From NCBI RefSeq assembly GCF_007097245.1, contig NZ_VJZT01000016.1, positions 1-64,000 of the forward strand: a stretch of DNA of 64,000 nt. Reading direction: 5' to 3'. Shown piece after piece: positions 9,115-15,969 of this stretch. Position numbers and translations under genes: made by a program. The notes under the pieces are model-generated. The model worked only from the letters and a program-made list of their open reading frames with translations, made no database searches and was not told the origin of the DNA. The stretch comes from Flavobacterium restrictum (GTDB taxonomy: Bacteria > Bacteroidota > Bacteroidia > Flavobacteriales > Flavobacteriaceae). Position 1 is the first letter of the stretch. Every line of letters begins with the position of its first letter.

Positions 9115-10107
9115 TTAAACCACTTCGTATCCAGCGTATTCAGCTTCAATCTCATTCAAAACGGCAAATAATTCTTCGGGATGATCTAGGGTTACTAGTT
9201 TTTGTTTGAAAGGTTTAAAAGAATGAATTCCTTTGAAATAATTGGTGTAATGAGGACGCGTTTCAACAATACCCAAACGTTCGCCTTTCCAATCCATTGC
9301 CCAAGTGAGGTGATTTCGCACGGCTTCGGCTCTGTCGGCAACGGTGGGTTTTGCAAGATGTTCGCCCGTTTTGAAGAAATGTTTGATTTCGTTAAAAATC
9401 CAAGGATAACCAATAGCGGCACGACCAATCATAATTCCGTCGATGCCGTATTCGTTTTTATATTCTAAAGCTTTTTCGGGAGAATCGATATCTCCGTTAC
9501 CAAAAATGGGCATGGTAATTCTCGGGTTGTTTTTGACACGGGCAATGTGTGACCAATCGGAATGGCCTTTGTACATTTGGGCACGAGTACGGGCGTGAAT
9601 GCTCAATGCGGCTACGCCTATATCCTGCAAACGCTCGGCAACTTCATCAATATTAATAGAATTGTCATCCCAACCCAAACGGGTTTTTACCGTTACGGGC
9701 AAATGGGTGCTGTCGATAACGGCTTGCGTTAAGCGAATCATTAAATCAACGTCCTTAAGGACTCCTGCTCCAGCGCCTTTACAAACTACTTTCTTAACAG
9801 GACAGCCAAAGTTGATATCAATCAAATCGGGGTTTACGGTAGAAACTATCTTTGAAGAAAGTGCCATTGCCTCTTCGTCTCCACCAAAAATTTGGATTCC
9901 AACTGGGCGTTCGTAATCGAAAATGTCTAATTTCATTCGGCTTTTGATGGCGTCACGAATAAGTCCTTCGGAAGAAATAAATTCGGAATACATCATATCG
10001 GCTCCGTGTTGTTTGCACAATCTGCGAAATGGAGGGTCGCTTACATCTTCCATAGGTGCTAACAGTAGGGGAAATTCGGGTAATATAATGTTGCCAATCT
10101 TGATCAT
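9115..10107 (-). CDS. dusB: tRNA-dihydrouridine synthase (DusB type)
   Basis: Dus enzymes reduce uridines in the tRNA D-loop using FMN and NADPH. The 330-residue product has the TIM-barrel family features: LAPMEDVSDPPFRRLC at the N terminus, the catalytic cysteine in NFGCPVKKV, the HARTRAQMYKGHSDW active-site loop, and the FMN phosphate-binding GNGDI and IGRAAIGYPWIF motifs. The last 38 codons are duplicated downstream at 8667-8783. The present 3' end may therefore be either the original or the replacement. The gene has no close upstream partner; about 350 non-coding bases precede it. Confidence 0.92.
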   Translation of the reverse strand: MIKIGNIILPEFPLLLAPMEDVSDPPFRRLCKQHGADMMYSEFISSEGLIRDAIKSRMKLDIFDYERPVGIQIFGGDEEAMALSSKIVSTVNPDLIDINFGCPVKKVVCKGAGAGVLKDVDLMIRLTQAVIDSTHLPVTVKTRLGWDDNSINIDEVAERLQDIGVAALSIHARTRAQMYKGHSDWSHIARVKNNPRITMPIFGNGDIDSPEKALEYKNEYGIDGIMIGRAAIGYPWIFNEIKHFFKTGEHLAKPTVADRAEAVRNHLTWAMDWKGERLGIVETRPHYTNYFKGIHSFKPFKQKLVTLDHPEELFAVLNEIEAEYAGYEVV

Positions 10108-10458
10108 CGTCCTTAATTTTTTGCAAAATTACAACTTTTAGACTTAAAAAAACGGACTAACAACAATGGACTGATATTGTGGTGTTAAAGATTATTAAAA
10201 AGGCGGTTTAAATTTACGAAACCCTAAACTTCGCAATTCAATTCGTCTTCTACTACTTTTCGCAATTCTTTTCTTTTGGGCAAATGCAATTAAACGATTA
10301 TCTAGGTTTCTAATTGTTGCGACGCTGACGCACTAATTGATGTTTGCTTATTTTTAGTCTCTTGAAAAAGGTGCGGAGCTACCATACTTATTGGATAAGT
10401 TAAATAAAACTGTCTAAAACGCGTGTTGTCAATAAGGTTAAAACCCTTTACCATTAAA
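10108..10458. other. Non-coding spacer with possible gene remnant and eroded REP
   Basis: No intact gene is visible. On the minus strand about 63 bases (roughly 10222-10284) stay open and read LPKRKELRKVVEDEL, ending in a stop codon, with codon use like real genes here but no start; this may be the tail of a lost gene. An imperfect palindrome AAGGTT-AA-AACCCTT (10434-10448) beside the yhcG stop resembles a decayed copy of the CAAGGGGTTTAAACCCCTTG repeat found in the restriction gene. Both readings are weak. Confidence 0.35.
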
Positions 10459-11472
10459 TTAAATGTCCGTTTCCCCTTTACTTAACTTTTCAATCTCTTT
10501 CTTCACTTCGTCTATCAATTGTTGTTCGGTTGGCAAATACAATTGGTATTTACTGGCTATAATTTTCGAATTGTTCTCGGGCAATGTTATTTTTACTACT
10601 GCATCGTTTTTGTCGGTACACAACAAAATTCCGATGGTTGTGTTTTCAAATTCCTGCTTTTCATATCGGTCATAATAATTGACATACATTTGCAATTGTC
10701 CAATATCCTGATGTGTGAGTTTTGTAGTTTTTATTTCTATTAGAACAAAACATTGTAATAATCGATTAAAGAAAACAAGGTCTATAAAAAATTCGTCACC
10801 CTCTATGTGAATTCGTTTTTGTCGTGCCACAAATGCAAAACCATTGCCTAGTTCTAAAATAAAATCCTGCAAATGAGTAATAATGGCAGTTTTTAAGTCT
10901 TTTTCATAGTAGGCACTTTCTCTTTTAAGGCCTAAAAATTCCAATACCATCGGGTCTTTGATGATTTCTTTGGCATCTGTAGGGTATTTTTCTTCACGTG
11001 CTACCGCCAACACATCTTTTATATTATTGCTTAACAAAAGACGTTCAAAAAGCTGGCTATTTACTTGTCTTTCCAATTGCCTTGCTGTCCAATTATTTTT
11101 TGTCGTTTCGGCTATGTAAAATTCTCTTTTATCTTCATTATCAATGCGAATAAGCATACGATAATGTGTCCAGCTGAATTGTGAACGCAGTGCGTTCACA
11201 ATTGGAAAAATGCGAAAGAACTGTCGGAATAAGTTTAGTTGCCTATATGAAAAACTCGAACCATATTCAGGTTCGAGTGTGTTTGCTAACGATTTTATAA
11301 GAAAATCACCATAGCCCGCCCTTTCTCTTCCTTGCTGTTCTTCCTCAAAAATCACCTTGCCAATTTGCCAGTACATCAACACTCTTTCGGTATCGACAGA
11401 ACGAATGGCTCTATCTCTTGCCGTAGCAATGATAGCGTGTATTTCGTGTATGAGTTCTTTTTTTAATTCCAT
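10459..11472 (-). CDS. YhcG-type PD-(D/E)XK nuclease (DUF1016)
   Basis: The 337-residue protein has the DUF1016 N-terminal domain (about 1-150; RVLMYWQIGKVIFEEEQQG, FSYRQLNLFRQFF, SWTHYRMLIRI, NNWTARQLERQV) and a C-terminal PD-(D/E)XK nuclease domain (about 160-330). The catalytic residues are visible in FFIDLVFFN and VLIEIKTTKLTHQDIGQLQMYVNYYD. Members are often found beside restriction-modification genes, and this one is downstream of a type IIG enzyme on the same strand with only a 41-residue gene between them. A role in DNA defence or in processing foreign DNA is likely but unproven. A perfect 27-base hairpin sequence lies inside the gene (11177-11203). Confidence 0.9.
   Translation of the reverse strand: MELKKELIHEIHAIIATARDRAIRSVDTERVLMYWQIGKVIFEEEQQGRERAGYGDFLIKSLANTLEPEYGSSFSYRQLNLFRQFFRIFPIVNALRSQFSWTHYRMLIRIDNEDKREFYIAETTKNNWTARQLERQVNSQLFERLLLSNNIKDVLAVAREEKYPTDAKEIIKDPMVLEFLGLKRESAYYEKDLKTAIITHLQDFILELGNGFAFVARQKRIHIEGDEFFIDLVFFNRLLQCFVLIEIKTTKLTHQDIGQLQMYVNYYDRYEKQEFENTTIGILLCTDKNDAVVKITLPENNSKIIASKYQLYLPTEQQLIDEVKKEIEKLSKGETDI
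11177..11203. repeat. Perfect palindrome inside the yhcG coding region
   Basis: AATTGTGAACGC and GCGTTCACAATT form 12-bp arms around a 3-base loop. On the coding strand it encodes I-V-N-A-L-R-S-Q-F, a conserved part of the family, so it is not an extra insertion. It may still act as a hairpin or be a REP-like substitution. Confidence 0.7.
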
Positions 11473-11548
11473 TTTTAATTTTTTTATCGATTACCATTCA
11501 CAATCTTCTTCCCCTTCTCCACTAATCCCATAAACCATTGTGCCCACA

Positions 11549-11674
11549 TTATCTATTATACGAATTGTCATCTTTGTCTTTGCCAAAAATCCATTGACCA
11601 ATACTTTTACCGAATAACCATCCCCCACCAACCAAAACAACAAATAACACCAAAATAAATAGTAGTGCTCCCAT
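11549..11674 (-). CDS. Small single-span membrane protein in the restriction operon
   Basis: This 41-residue open reading frame begins MGALLFILVLFVVLVGGG and ends in a charged KDKDDNSYNR tail. Residues 3-21 are a strong membrane helix containing a GGG, followed by an amphipathic stretch GKSIGQWIFGK. It starts 11 bases after the restriction-modification stop codon and is followed after 76 bases by yhcG, all on the minus strand. An A/G-rich stretch (AAAGAGAAAAG) precedes the ATG. The family is not recognised. It could be a membrane-acting effector of the defence block or a short protein of unrelated function; coding status rests on the start, hydropathy and position. Confidence 0.6.
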   Translation of the reverse strand: MGALLFILVLFVVLVGGGWLFGKSIGQWIFGKDKDDNSYNR

Positions 11675-11685
11675 AACTTTTCTCT

Positions 11686-14600
11686 TTAATTTGAACTTTC
11701 AACTATCCCAATCTCCTCCTCCGTCAACCCATACAACTCATAAACCATCTTATCAATTGCCGCATCGGTGTTGTCAATTTGTGTTTTTAGGGTAATGGCT
11801 TTTTTCTGTTCTTGGATAAAATAATCCTCCCATTCCGATTCTTGCGATAGAGAGAGTTTTACTTTCTTTTTGCCCAATTCCTTGATAAAATCGCCATAAG
11901 ACAACAAATACCAATCTTGCAGTTTTTTGGGCAATGTAACAGCATCAACAAGGGGTTTAAACCCCTTGTCATCGGTAATGTCGAAAAATTTCCTTTGAAG
12001 GGTTCTTTGGAATTTTTGCGCAAGGAGTTGAAACTCCTTGTTGAGTGTTAGCATCAAATCTGCTTTTTCTATGAAAGAGTGTTCTTGCTCTTCATTAATT
12101 ATAGGAATAGGGATTTGTTCAAAATATTGTGGTTTTACTTCAATATAACCACCACTTCTTACAACACAAATAGACAATAGAAATTTCCAAACAATTTTAG
12201 AATTTAAAATACACAGCAAAGCTTTACTTGCTACGGGTAAAAATACAGCGGGTGCATTGATATAAACACCTTCAGCATCAAAAGCAAATTTATTTGAGTT
12301 TTGAAGGTTCGGAAATATAATTTTAGGCTTTTCAAATAAATCATAATAAGCGCAATTTCTTAATTCCCACCAAAAATCGCCTTTGTCATATCTTTTTTTA
12401 GCCAAGTCTTCAAAAGGCAGAAGAATTTTCATTATTTTAGGAAAATCAATCTTTAATTTCTCTAATGCTTCGCTTTCGTTAATTTCATTTCCGTAAGTTC
12501 TCTTAGTCCATTTGCTTTCAAAAAAAATCAAGTTTTGTTCTGAATTTGGAGTAAGCCATTTCTTAATTTCTTTCCCTTCATAAATAGGTTTTATATGATT
12601 TGAGTTATTTTCCCCTTTTACTATAAAGGCATCATTTAAACCTGTAATAATTCCTCGATAGCATTTACCATATTTCTCTTTTATCGTTGGGAAATCTGAT
12701 ATTTTCTTTAATAAAACAGTCTCATTTGAACCCGAAAAAGACCAAGCTTCGGCTGATAATAAATCTTGGTTTACCGCAACATTTTTATGAAGTGCAATGT
12801 CTATTGTTTTTGCTTGACTTGATTTAGGAATTTTCACAAACTCGAATTCCCTTTCTTTAGAAGTTAGTTTTTTGTTTAGTGTAATAATAACAGGATAAGT
12901 TGTAGCTCCTTCAAAAATTTGAACTTCTGTAAAATCGATGTATTTTTCGAAATTTGTTTTGCTTTGGAGATAATTTCTCAAAACAAATCCCGCATTAGTT
13001 TTATCAAAAGTATTAGAGATAAATCCCATAATTCCATTGTCTTTAATCAATGAAACACTTAATTCATAGAAATACGAAAACAAATCACTTGCAGAATGAT
13101 AGACTTCAAATTTTTTGGAAAAATAATCTTTATAGATACTCAATAATTCAGCTCTCACGTAAGGCGGATTCCCGATAATCACATCAAAACCACCTTTGTA
13201 CTCGTCTCGAAAAGCATAATCATGGTCACAAGCGATACTTTCGACAAGGGGTTTAAACCCCTTGTTGCTATGCGGTGGCAAATTATGTTTTGCTCTATTG
13301 TTTTTTACGTATTCGATGGTGTTCGACAATTGATTTTCGTCAACAATTTCTTTGCAACCAAATTTTTGTGTCCATAGAGGAACGCTTTTTTCTGCTTTTT
13401 TTGAGGCAATGGGCTGAAGCCTATTGTTGTTGTCTTCTGTTGCGTTGGCAATGGGCTTAAGCCCATTGTTACTATGATATTCCTTGTTGATGACAGGATT
13501 TACCCCATGACTTTTATTTACTTCTCTCGCTGTACGCCCTTTTATTTTTCTGACAATCTCGTCAACCGCTTCCTCTTCACAAACTAAAATGATATGAATA
13601 TGGTCTTTACAGACATTAAAGCCCAAGATATTTAAATTTTGTTCTTTTACCAATGTAGAAACCGTTTCTGCAATTACCATTTCATCATCATCAGTAAGAT
13701 AATTTATTTGAGGTTCGGGCATAGTTCCCATTGCCCTTTTTTCTCGTACTTTATGGTCAATCATACGTTGAGATGTTCGACTATCGTGAATGGCAGTTGT
13801 AATATGAAATGCTTTTTTCTGCTTTTCTTTAAAAACTTGCGGAAAGGCAGTTTGCCAATTAAAGGCTTTGTCTCCCGCTACTGCAACATCGTCAATTAAT
13901 GAGTTTCCGCACTTGATGTTGTTGTTCAGGTCATTGAGTTTTCTATTGGACTGTGCGGTGCGTAGCCAAAGAGATAGTTTGGCAATTTCAACACTTTCCT
14001 CGTTTAGGTCAACGCCAAAGAGGTTGTTCTCCAAAATGCTTTTCTCCGCATCGCTCAAAACCATTGCATCGCCAAAGAGTTTGGCTTGTAGTTCGTCTAT
14101 GTATCGATGCTCCTCAATCAAGAAATCCAAGGCTTGGTTTAAGAACGCACCACTACCGCAGGCAGGGTCACAAATGGTCAATTGCAAAAGCCAATTCCTA
14201 TAATCGGTCAGTTTCTCCAGTAACGGTTGCTTGAGTTTTTTTGCAAGGGGCTTAAGCCCCTTGTTGCTATGATAGTCTTCCTCAATGATATTTACTTCGG
14301 CTTTCTTTTCTTCGCAAAGTTTACCAATAGTATTTTCGACTATATATTTGGTAATGTATTTTGGGGTGTAGAAAACACCGTCTTTCTTGCGTTTGGTTTT
14401 GGTCTTGTCTATTTCCTGACCTTCGAGTTGCGCTTTTATTTCGTCTAACTCATTCAGGGAGTTTTCAAAAATATGCCCCAAAATATTTACATCGACTTCG
14501 CTTGCAAAGTCATATTCGGACAGCTTAAGCGTATGGTTGTAGAGTAAATTATCGTCTATTTTTATGCTGTCTAAAATTTCATCAGGCTTGAAAAGTCCAC

Positions 14601-15492
14601 CATTATAGGCAAAAACATCATATTGTTTCCCTTTGTATCCCGTATTCAGATAACCAAAATACTTTTTGAAACGGTCGTAAAGTGGTGTGTATTCATCCAA
14701 TTCTCTTAACTGATTCCATTGTGCCAAAATAAGCCTAACCGAATTTGGAGGTAATAAATGTCGGTCTTCGCCAAAAAACAAAAACAGAAACCGGTCTAAA
14801 AGCTTTTGGGATTTTTTGAACAGCTCCAAAGGCTCATAATCGGGATTCAACTCTACCAAATTTTGGTGTAACTCTCTTTTAAAAAGTGAGTAATCTTTGT
14901 AGAGTTTTTTGGTAATTACGTCTTCTTCGCTTAGCGATTCGTCCTTGATTTTCTTGGCAATGTTTTTTGCAATGTTATCAAATCCCAAACACAAATAAAG
15001 CAAATCAAAATCGGCCTCGGTAAGCGTGAAGAGATTGAATTCGATGTGTTCTATAGCGTTGTCAATATAAAAACGAATTTTCTCAAAATTGGAGGTAACG
15101 ATATAAGTACAGTCGGGTTGGTTGTTTTTATACCCAAACGCCTGTGTTTCTATTTTTCCTAAATCGGTGGTGTTCGTTCCTTTTAGTTCAATAACGGCTC
15201 TTACCTTTTCTTCGATAATAATAGCGCCGTCAGCTTTCTTACTGTCCTTTACGTTTTTGTATTCGGTGGTAAGGTTAAAATTGGCATCAGGATTAAGGCT
15301 GTAACCGAGAATTTTTACGAATAAATCCCTCAAAAATCCCTCTTGGTATCGCTCTTCCTTGCTGTTTCGGATATTCTCTTGGATAGTCGGATTGTGAAAA
15401 TGATTTTTGAAGTCATTCCATAGCTTTGTAAGTATCGTTTTATCTTGAGTTTTTAAGTATTTTGCGATTACCGATTTTTGGAATAATGGCAT
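11686..15492 (-). CDS. Type IIG restriction-modification enzyme with an embedded REP transposase-like domain
   Basis: The protein has 1268 residues. Residues 1-130 look like a PD-(D/E)XK nuclease (KADGAII, AVIELKG at about 87-104). A helical connector follows, then a DNA adenine methyltransferase: motif I CDPACGSGAF (441-450), NNLFGVDLNEESVEIAKLSL (489-508), and motif IV NPPY (775-778). The C-terminal third should recognise the target. In Eco57I-like relatives FPxVF (here 550-554) leads directly into GGFDVIIGNPPY (767-778). Here about 210 residues intervene, carrying HITTAIHDSR, the HxH of KDHIHIILV (His631, His633), LWTQKFGCKEIV, and Tyr728 in NTIEYVKNNR. These are the features of an IS200-like Y1/TnpA_REP transposase. 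Six in-frame palindromes also occur. The frame is intact. Whether either activity survives is unknown. Confidence 0.9.
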   Translation of the reverse strand: MPLFQKSVIAKYLKTQDKTILTKLWNDFKNHFHNPTIQENIRNSKEERYQEGFLRDLFVKILGYSLNPDANFNLTTEYKNVKDSKKADGAIIIEEKVRAVIELKGTNTTDLGKIETQAFGYKNNQPDCTYIVTSNFEKIRFYIDNAIEHIEFNLFTLTEADFDLLYLCLGFDNIAKNIAKKIKDESLSEEDVITKKLYKDYSLFKRELHQNLVELNPDYEPLELFKKSQKLLDRFLFLFFGEDRHLLPPNSVRLILAQWNQLRELDEYTPLYDRFKKYFGYLNTGYKGKQYDVFAYNGGLFKPDEILDSIKIDDNLLYNHTLKLSEYDFASEVDVNILGHIFENSLNELDEIKAQLEGQEIDKTKTKRKKDGVFYTPKYITKYIVENTIGKLCEEKKAEVNIIEEDYHSNKGLKPLAKKLKQPLLEKLTDYRNWLLQLTICDPACGSGAFLNQALDFLIEEHRYIDELQAKLFGDAMVLSDAEKSILENNLFGVDLNEESVEIAKLSLWLRTAQSNRKLNDLNNNIKCGNSLIDDVAVAGDKAFNWQTAFPQVFKEKQKKAFHITTAIHDSRTSQRMIDHKVREKRAMGTMPEPQINYLTDDDEMVIAETVSTLVKEQNLNILGFNVCKDHIHIILVCEEEAVDEIVRKIKGRTAREVNKSHGVNPVINKEYHSNNGLKPIANATEDNNNRLQPIASKKAEKSVPLWTQKFGCKEIVDENQLSNTIEYVKNNRAKHNLPPHSNKGFKPLVESIACDHDYAFRDEYKGGFDVIIGNPPYVRAELLSIYKDYFSKKFEVYHSASDLFSYFYELSVSLIKDNGIMGFISNTFDKTNAGFVLRNYLQSKTNFEKYIDFTEVQIFEGATTYPVIITLNKKLTSKEREFEFVKIPKSSQAKTIDIALHKNVAVNQDLLSAEAWSFSGSNETVLLKKISDFPTIKEKYGKCYRGIITGLNDAFIVKGENNSNHIKPIYEGKEIKKWLTPNSEQNLIFFESKWTKRTYGNEINESEALEKLKIDFPKIMKILLPFEDLAKKRYDKGDFWWELRNCAYYDLFEKPKIIFPNLQNSNKFAFDAEGVYINAPAVFLPVASKALLCILNSKIVWKFLLSICVVRSGGYIEVKPQYFEQIPIPIINEEQEHSFIEKADLMLTLNKEFQLLAQKFQRTLQRKFFDITDDKGFKPLVDAVTLPKKLQDWYLLSYGDFIKELGKKKVKLSLSQESEWEDYFIQEQKKAITLKTQIDNTDAAIDKMVYELYGLTEEEIGIVESSN
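11948..11969 (-). repeat. In-frame REP palindrome 1
   Basis: ACAAGGGGTTT and AAACCCCTTGT form a perfect 22-bp palindrome, encoding D-K-G-F-K-P-L near residue 1175 of the restriction enzyme. The same core occurs at 13244. Confidence 0.85.
12021..12040 (-). repeat. In-frame REP palindrome 2
   Basis: CAAGGAGTT-GA-AACTCCTTG has perfect 9-bp arms. It encodes N-K-E-F-Q-L-L near residue 1151, in the same codon phase as the other copies. Confidence 0.75.
13244..13265 (-). repeat. In-frame REP palindrome 3
   Basis: This is the same perfect 22-bp palindrome as at 11948, followed on the plus strand by TGCTATG, the tail seen in other copies. It encodes H-S-N-K-G-F-K-P-L near residue 743, at the end of the transposase-like segment. 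Confidence 0.85.
13407..13426 (-). repeat. In-frame REP palindrome 4 (one mismatch)
   Basis: CAATGGGCT-GA-AGCCTATTG has one mismatch in its 9-bp arms. It encodes N-N-R-L-Q-P-I near residue 689, within the transposase-like segment. Confidence 0.7.
13449..13468 (-). repeat. In-frame REP palindrome 5
   Basis: CAATGGGCTTAAGCCCATTG is a perfect 20-bp palindrome followed by TTACTATGATAT. It encodes Y-H-S-N-N-G-L-K-P-I near residue 675. It is only 22 bases from palindrome 4, with the same orientation. Confidence 0.85.
14244..14263 (-). repeat. In-frame REP palindrome 6
   Basis: CAAGGGGCTTAAGCCCCTTG is a perfect 20-bp palindrome followed by TTGCTATGATAG. It encodes Y-H-S-N-K-G-L-K-P-L near residue 410, in the linker just before methyltransferase motif I. 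Confidence 0.85.
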
Positions 15493-15810
15493 TTCTGAAA
15501 GATTAAGATTTTAATTCCTAAAATTAGTAAAGTATGGGCAATAAATAGGAGTTAAAGTTTTTAGTTTTTAACAAGTACTGAACGATATTTGAAAAAAATG
15601 TTGCAAAAAGAAGTATAACGTTTTTTTTGGATTGTTGTAATGCGAAGAATTATACCAGAAACTAAAAAAAGATTGTTTATTTATGGATTTTTATAGTGGG
15701 ATTCGCTGTTGTTTGGAATAAAAAATAGGCTTATGTAAACGACATTGAATTGTTAATCTAAAATCAACTATTAAAATTGCTTATATTTGCAGATTAATTG
15801 TCGTTTTACG
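15493..15810. other. Spacer between the restriction gene and the lepA leader
   Basis: I see no gene in these 318 bases. A TATATTTG (15782-15789) on the plus strand fits the -7 consensus and would start transcription just before the structured RNA at 15811, although no good TTG lies at the right distance upstream. Confidence 0.5.
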
Positions 15811-15920
15811 GCATGCGCGTGAGGGATAGAAGTGGAAAGCCCACAGCAAAGTGTAGCGATAGCGAAACTTTGCGAGGACTTGTAGCGTATAGCCCGACGG
15901 CTTTTTCTGCCGTCACGCCC
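15811..15920 (+). ncRNA. Structured RNA element, copy 2, in the lepA leader (Flavo-1-like candidate)
   Basis: Predicted pairings are a closing stem GCGTGA (15817-15822) with TCACGC (15913-15918), GGG 15823-15825 with CCC 15893-15895, a GTGG/CCAC hairpin near 15832-15844, GCAAAGT with ACTTTGC (about 15846-15873), and GACGGC 15896-15901 with GCCGTC 15909-15914. Two blocks match the element at 6766-6890: ATAGAAGTGGAAAGCC (15826-15841) and TTGTAGCGTATAGCCCG (15880-15896). A -7 box at 15782 suggests that it forms the 5' leader of lepA. It could be a regulatory leader or a repeated independent RNA. Confidence 0.6.
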
Positions 15921-15921
15921 A

Positions 15922-15943
15922 TACTTCGACTACGCTCAGCAGG
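15922..15943. repeat. Short dispersed repeat (ACTTCGACTACGCTCAGC type)
   Basis: The sequence TACTTCGACTACGCTCAGCA resembles a short repeat I recall from many Flavobacterium spacers. It adjoins the structured RNA element. Only one copy is seen in this window, so repeat status is from memory. Confidence 0.35.
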
Positions 15944-15969
15944 ACATAAAATTTGATATTATTTACAAC

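Larger units (their letters stand above)
13240..13830 (-). mobile_element. Embedded RAYT/TnpA_REP-like segment inside the restriction gene
   Basis: Codons about 555-751 of the type IIG gene encode a domain resembling REP-associated tyrosine transposases: a first strand with HITTAIHDSR, the HUH motif KDHIHIILV (bases about 13579-13605), W706 in the LWTQKFG segment, and the candidate nucleophile Tyr728 in EYVKNNRAKHNL. It interrupts the methyltransferase between FPQVF and GGFDVIIGNPPY without breaking the frame. Three REP-like palindromes lie within it or at its end. The boundaries are estimated from where the usual enzyme sequence stops and resumes. Confidence 0.75.

Noticed and set aside
11686..15492. 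The palindromes in the restriction gene as a CRISPR array
   Set aside because: The units are palindromic, unevenly spaced (from 22 to nearly 800 bases), in frame and inside a coding gene; no cas genes are nearby.
10459..15492. The defence block as a prophage or integrative element
   Set aside because: No integrase, phage structural or conjugation genes and no clear attachment repeats at its edges are visible.
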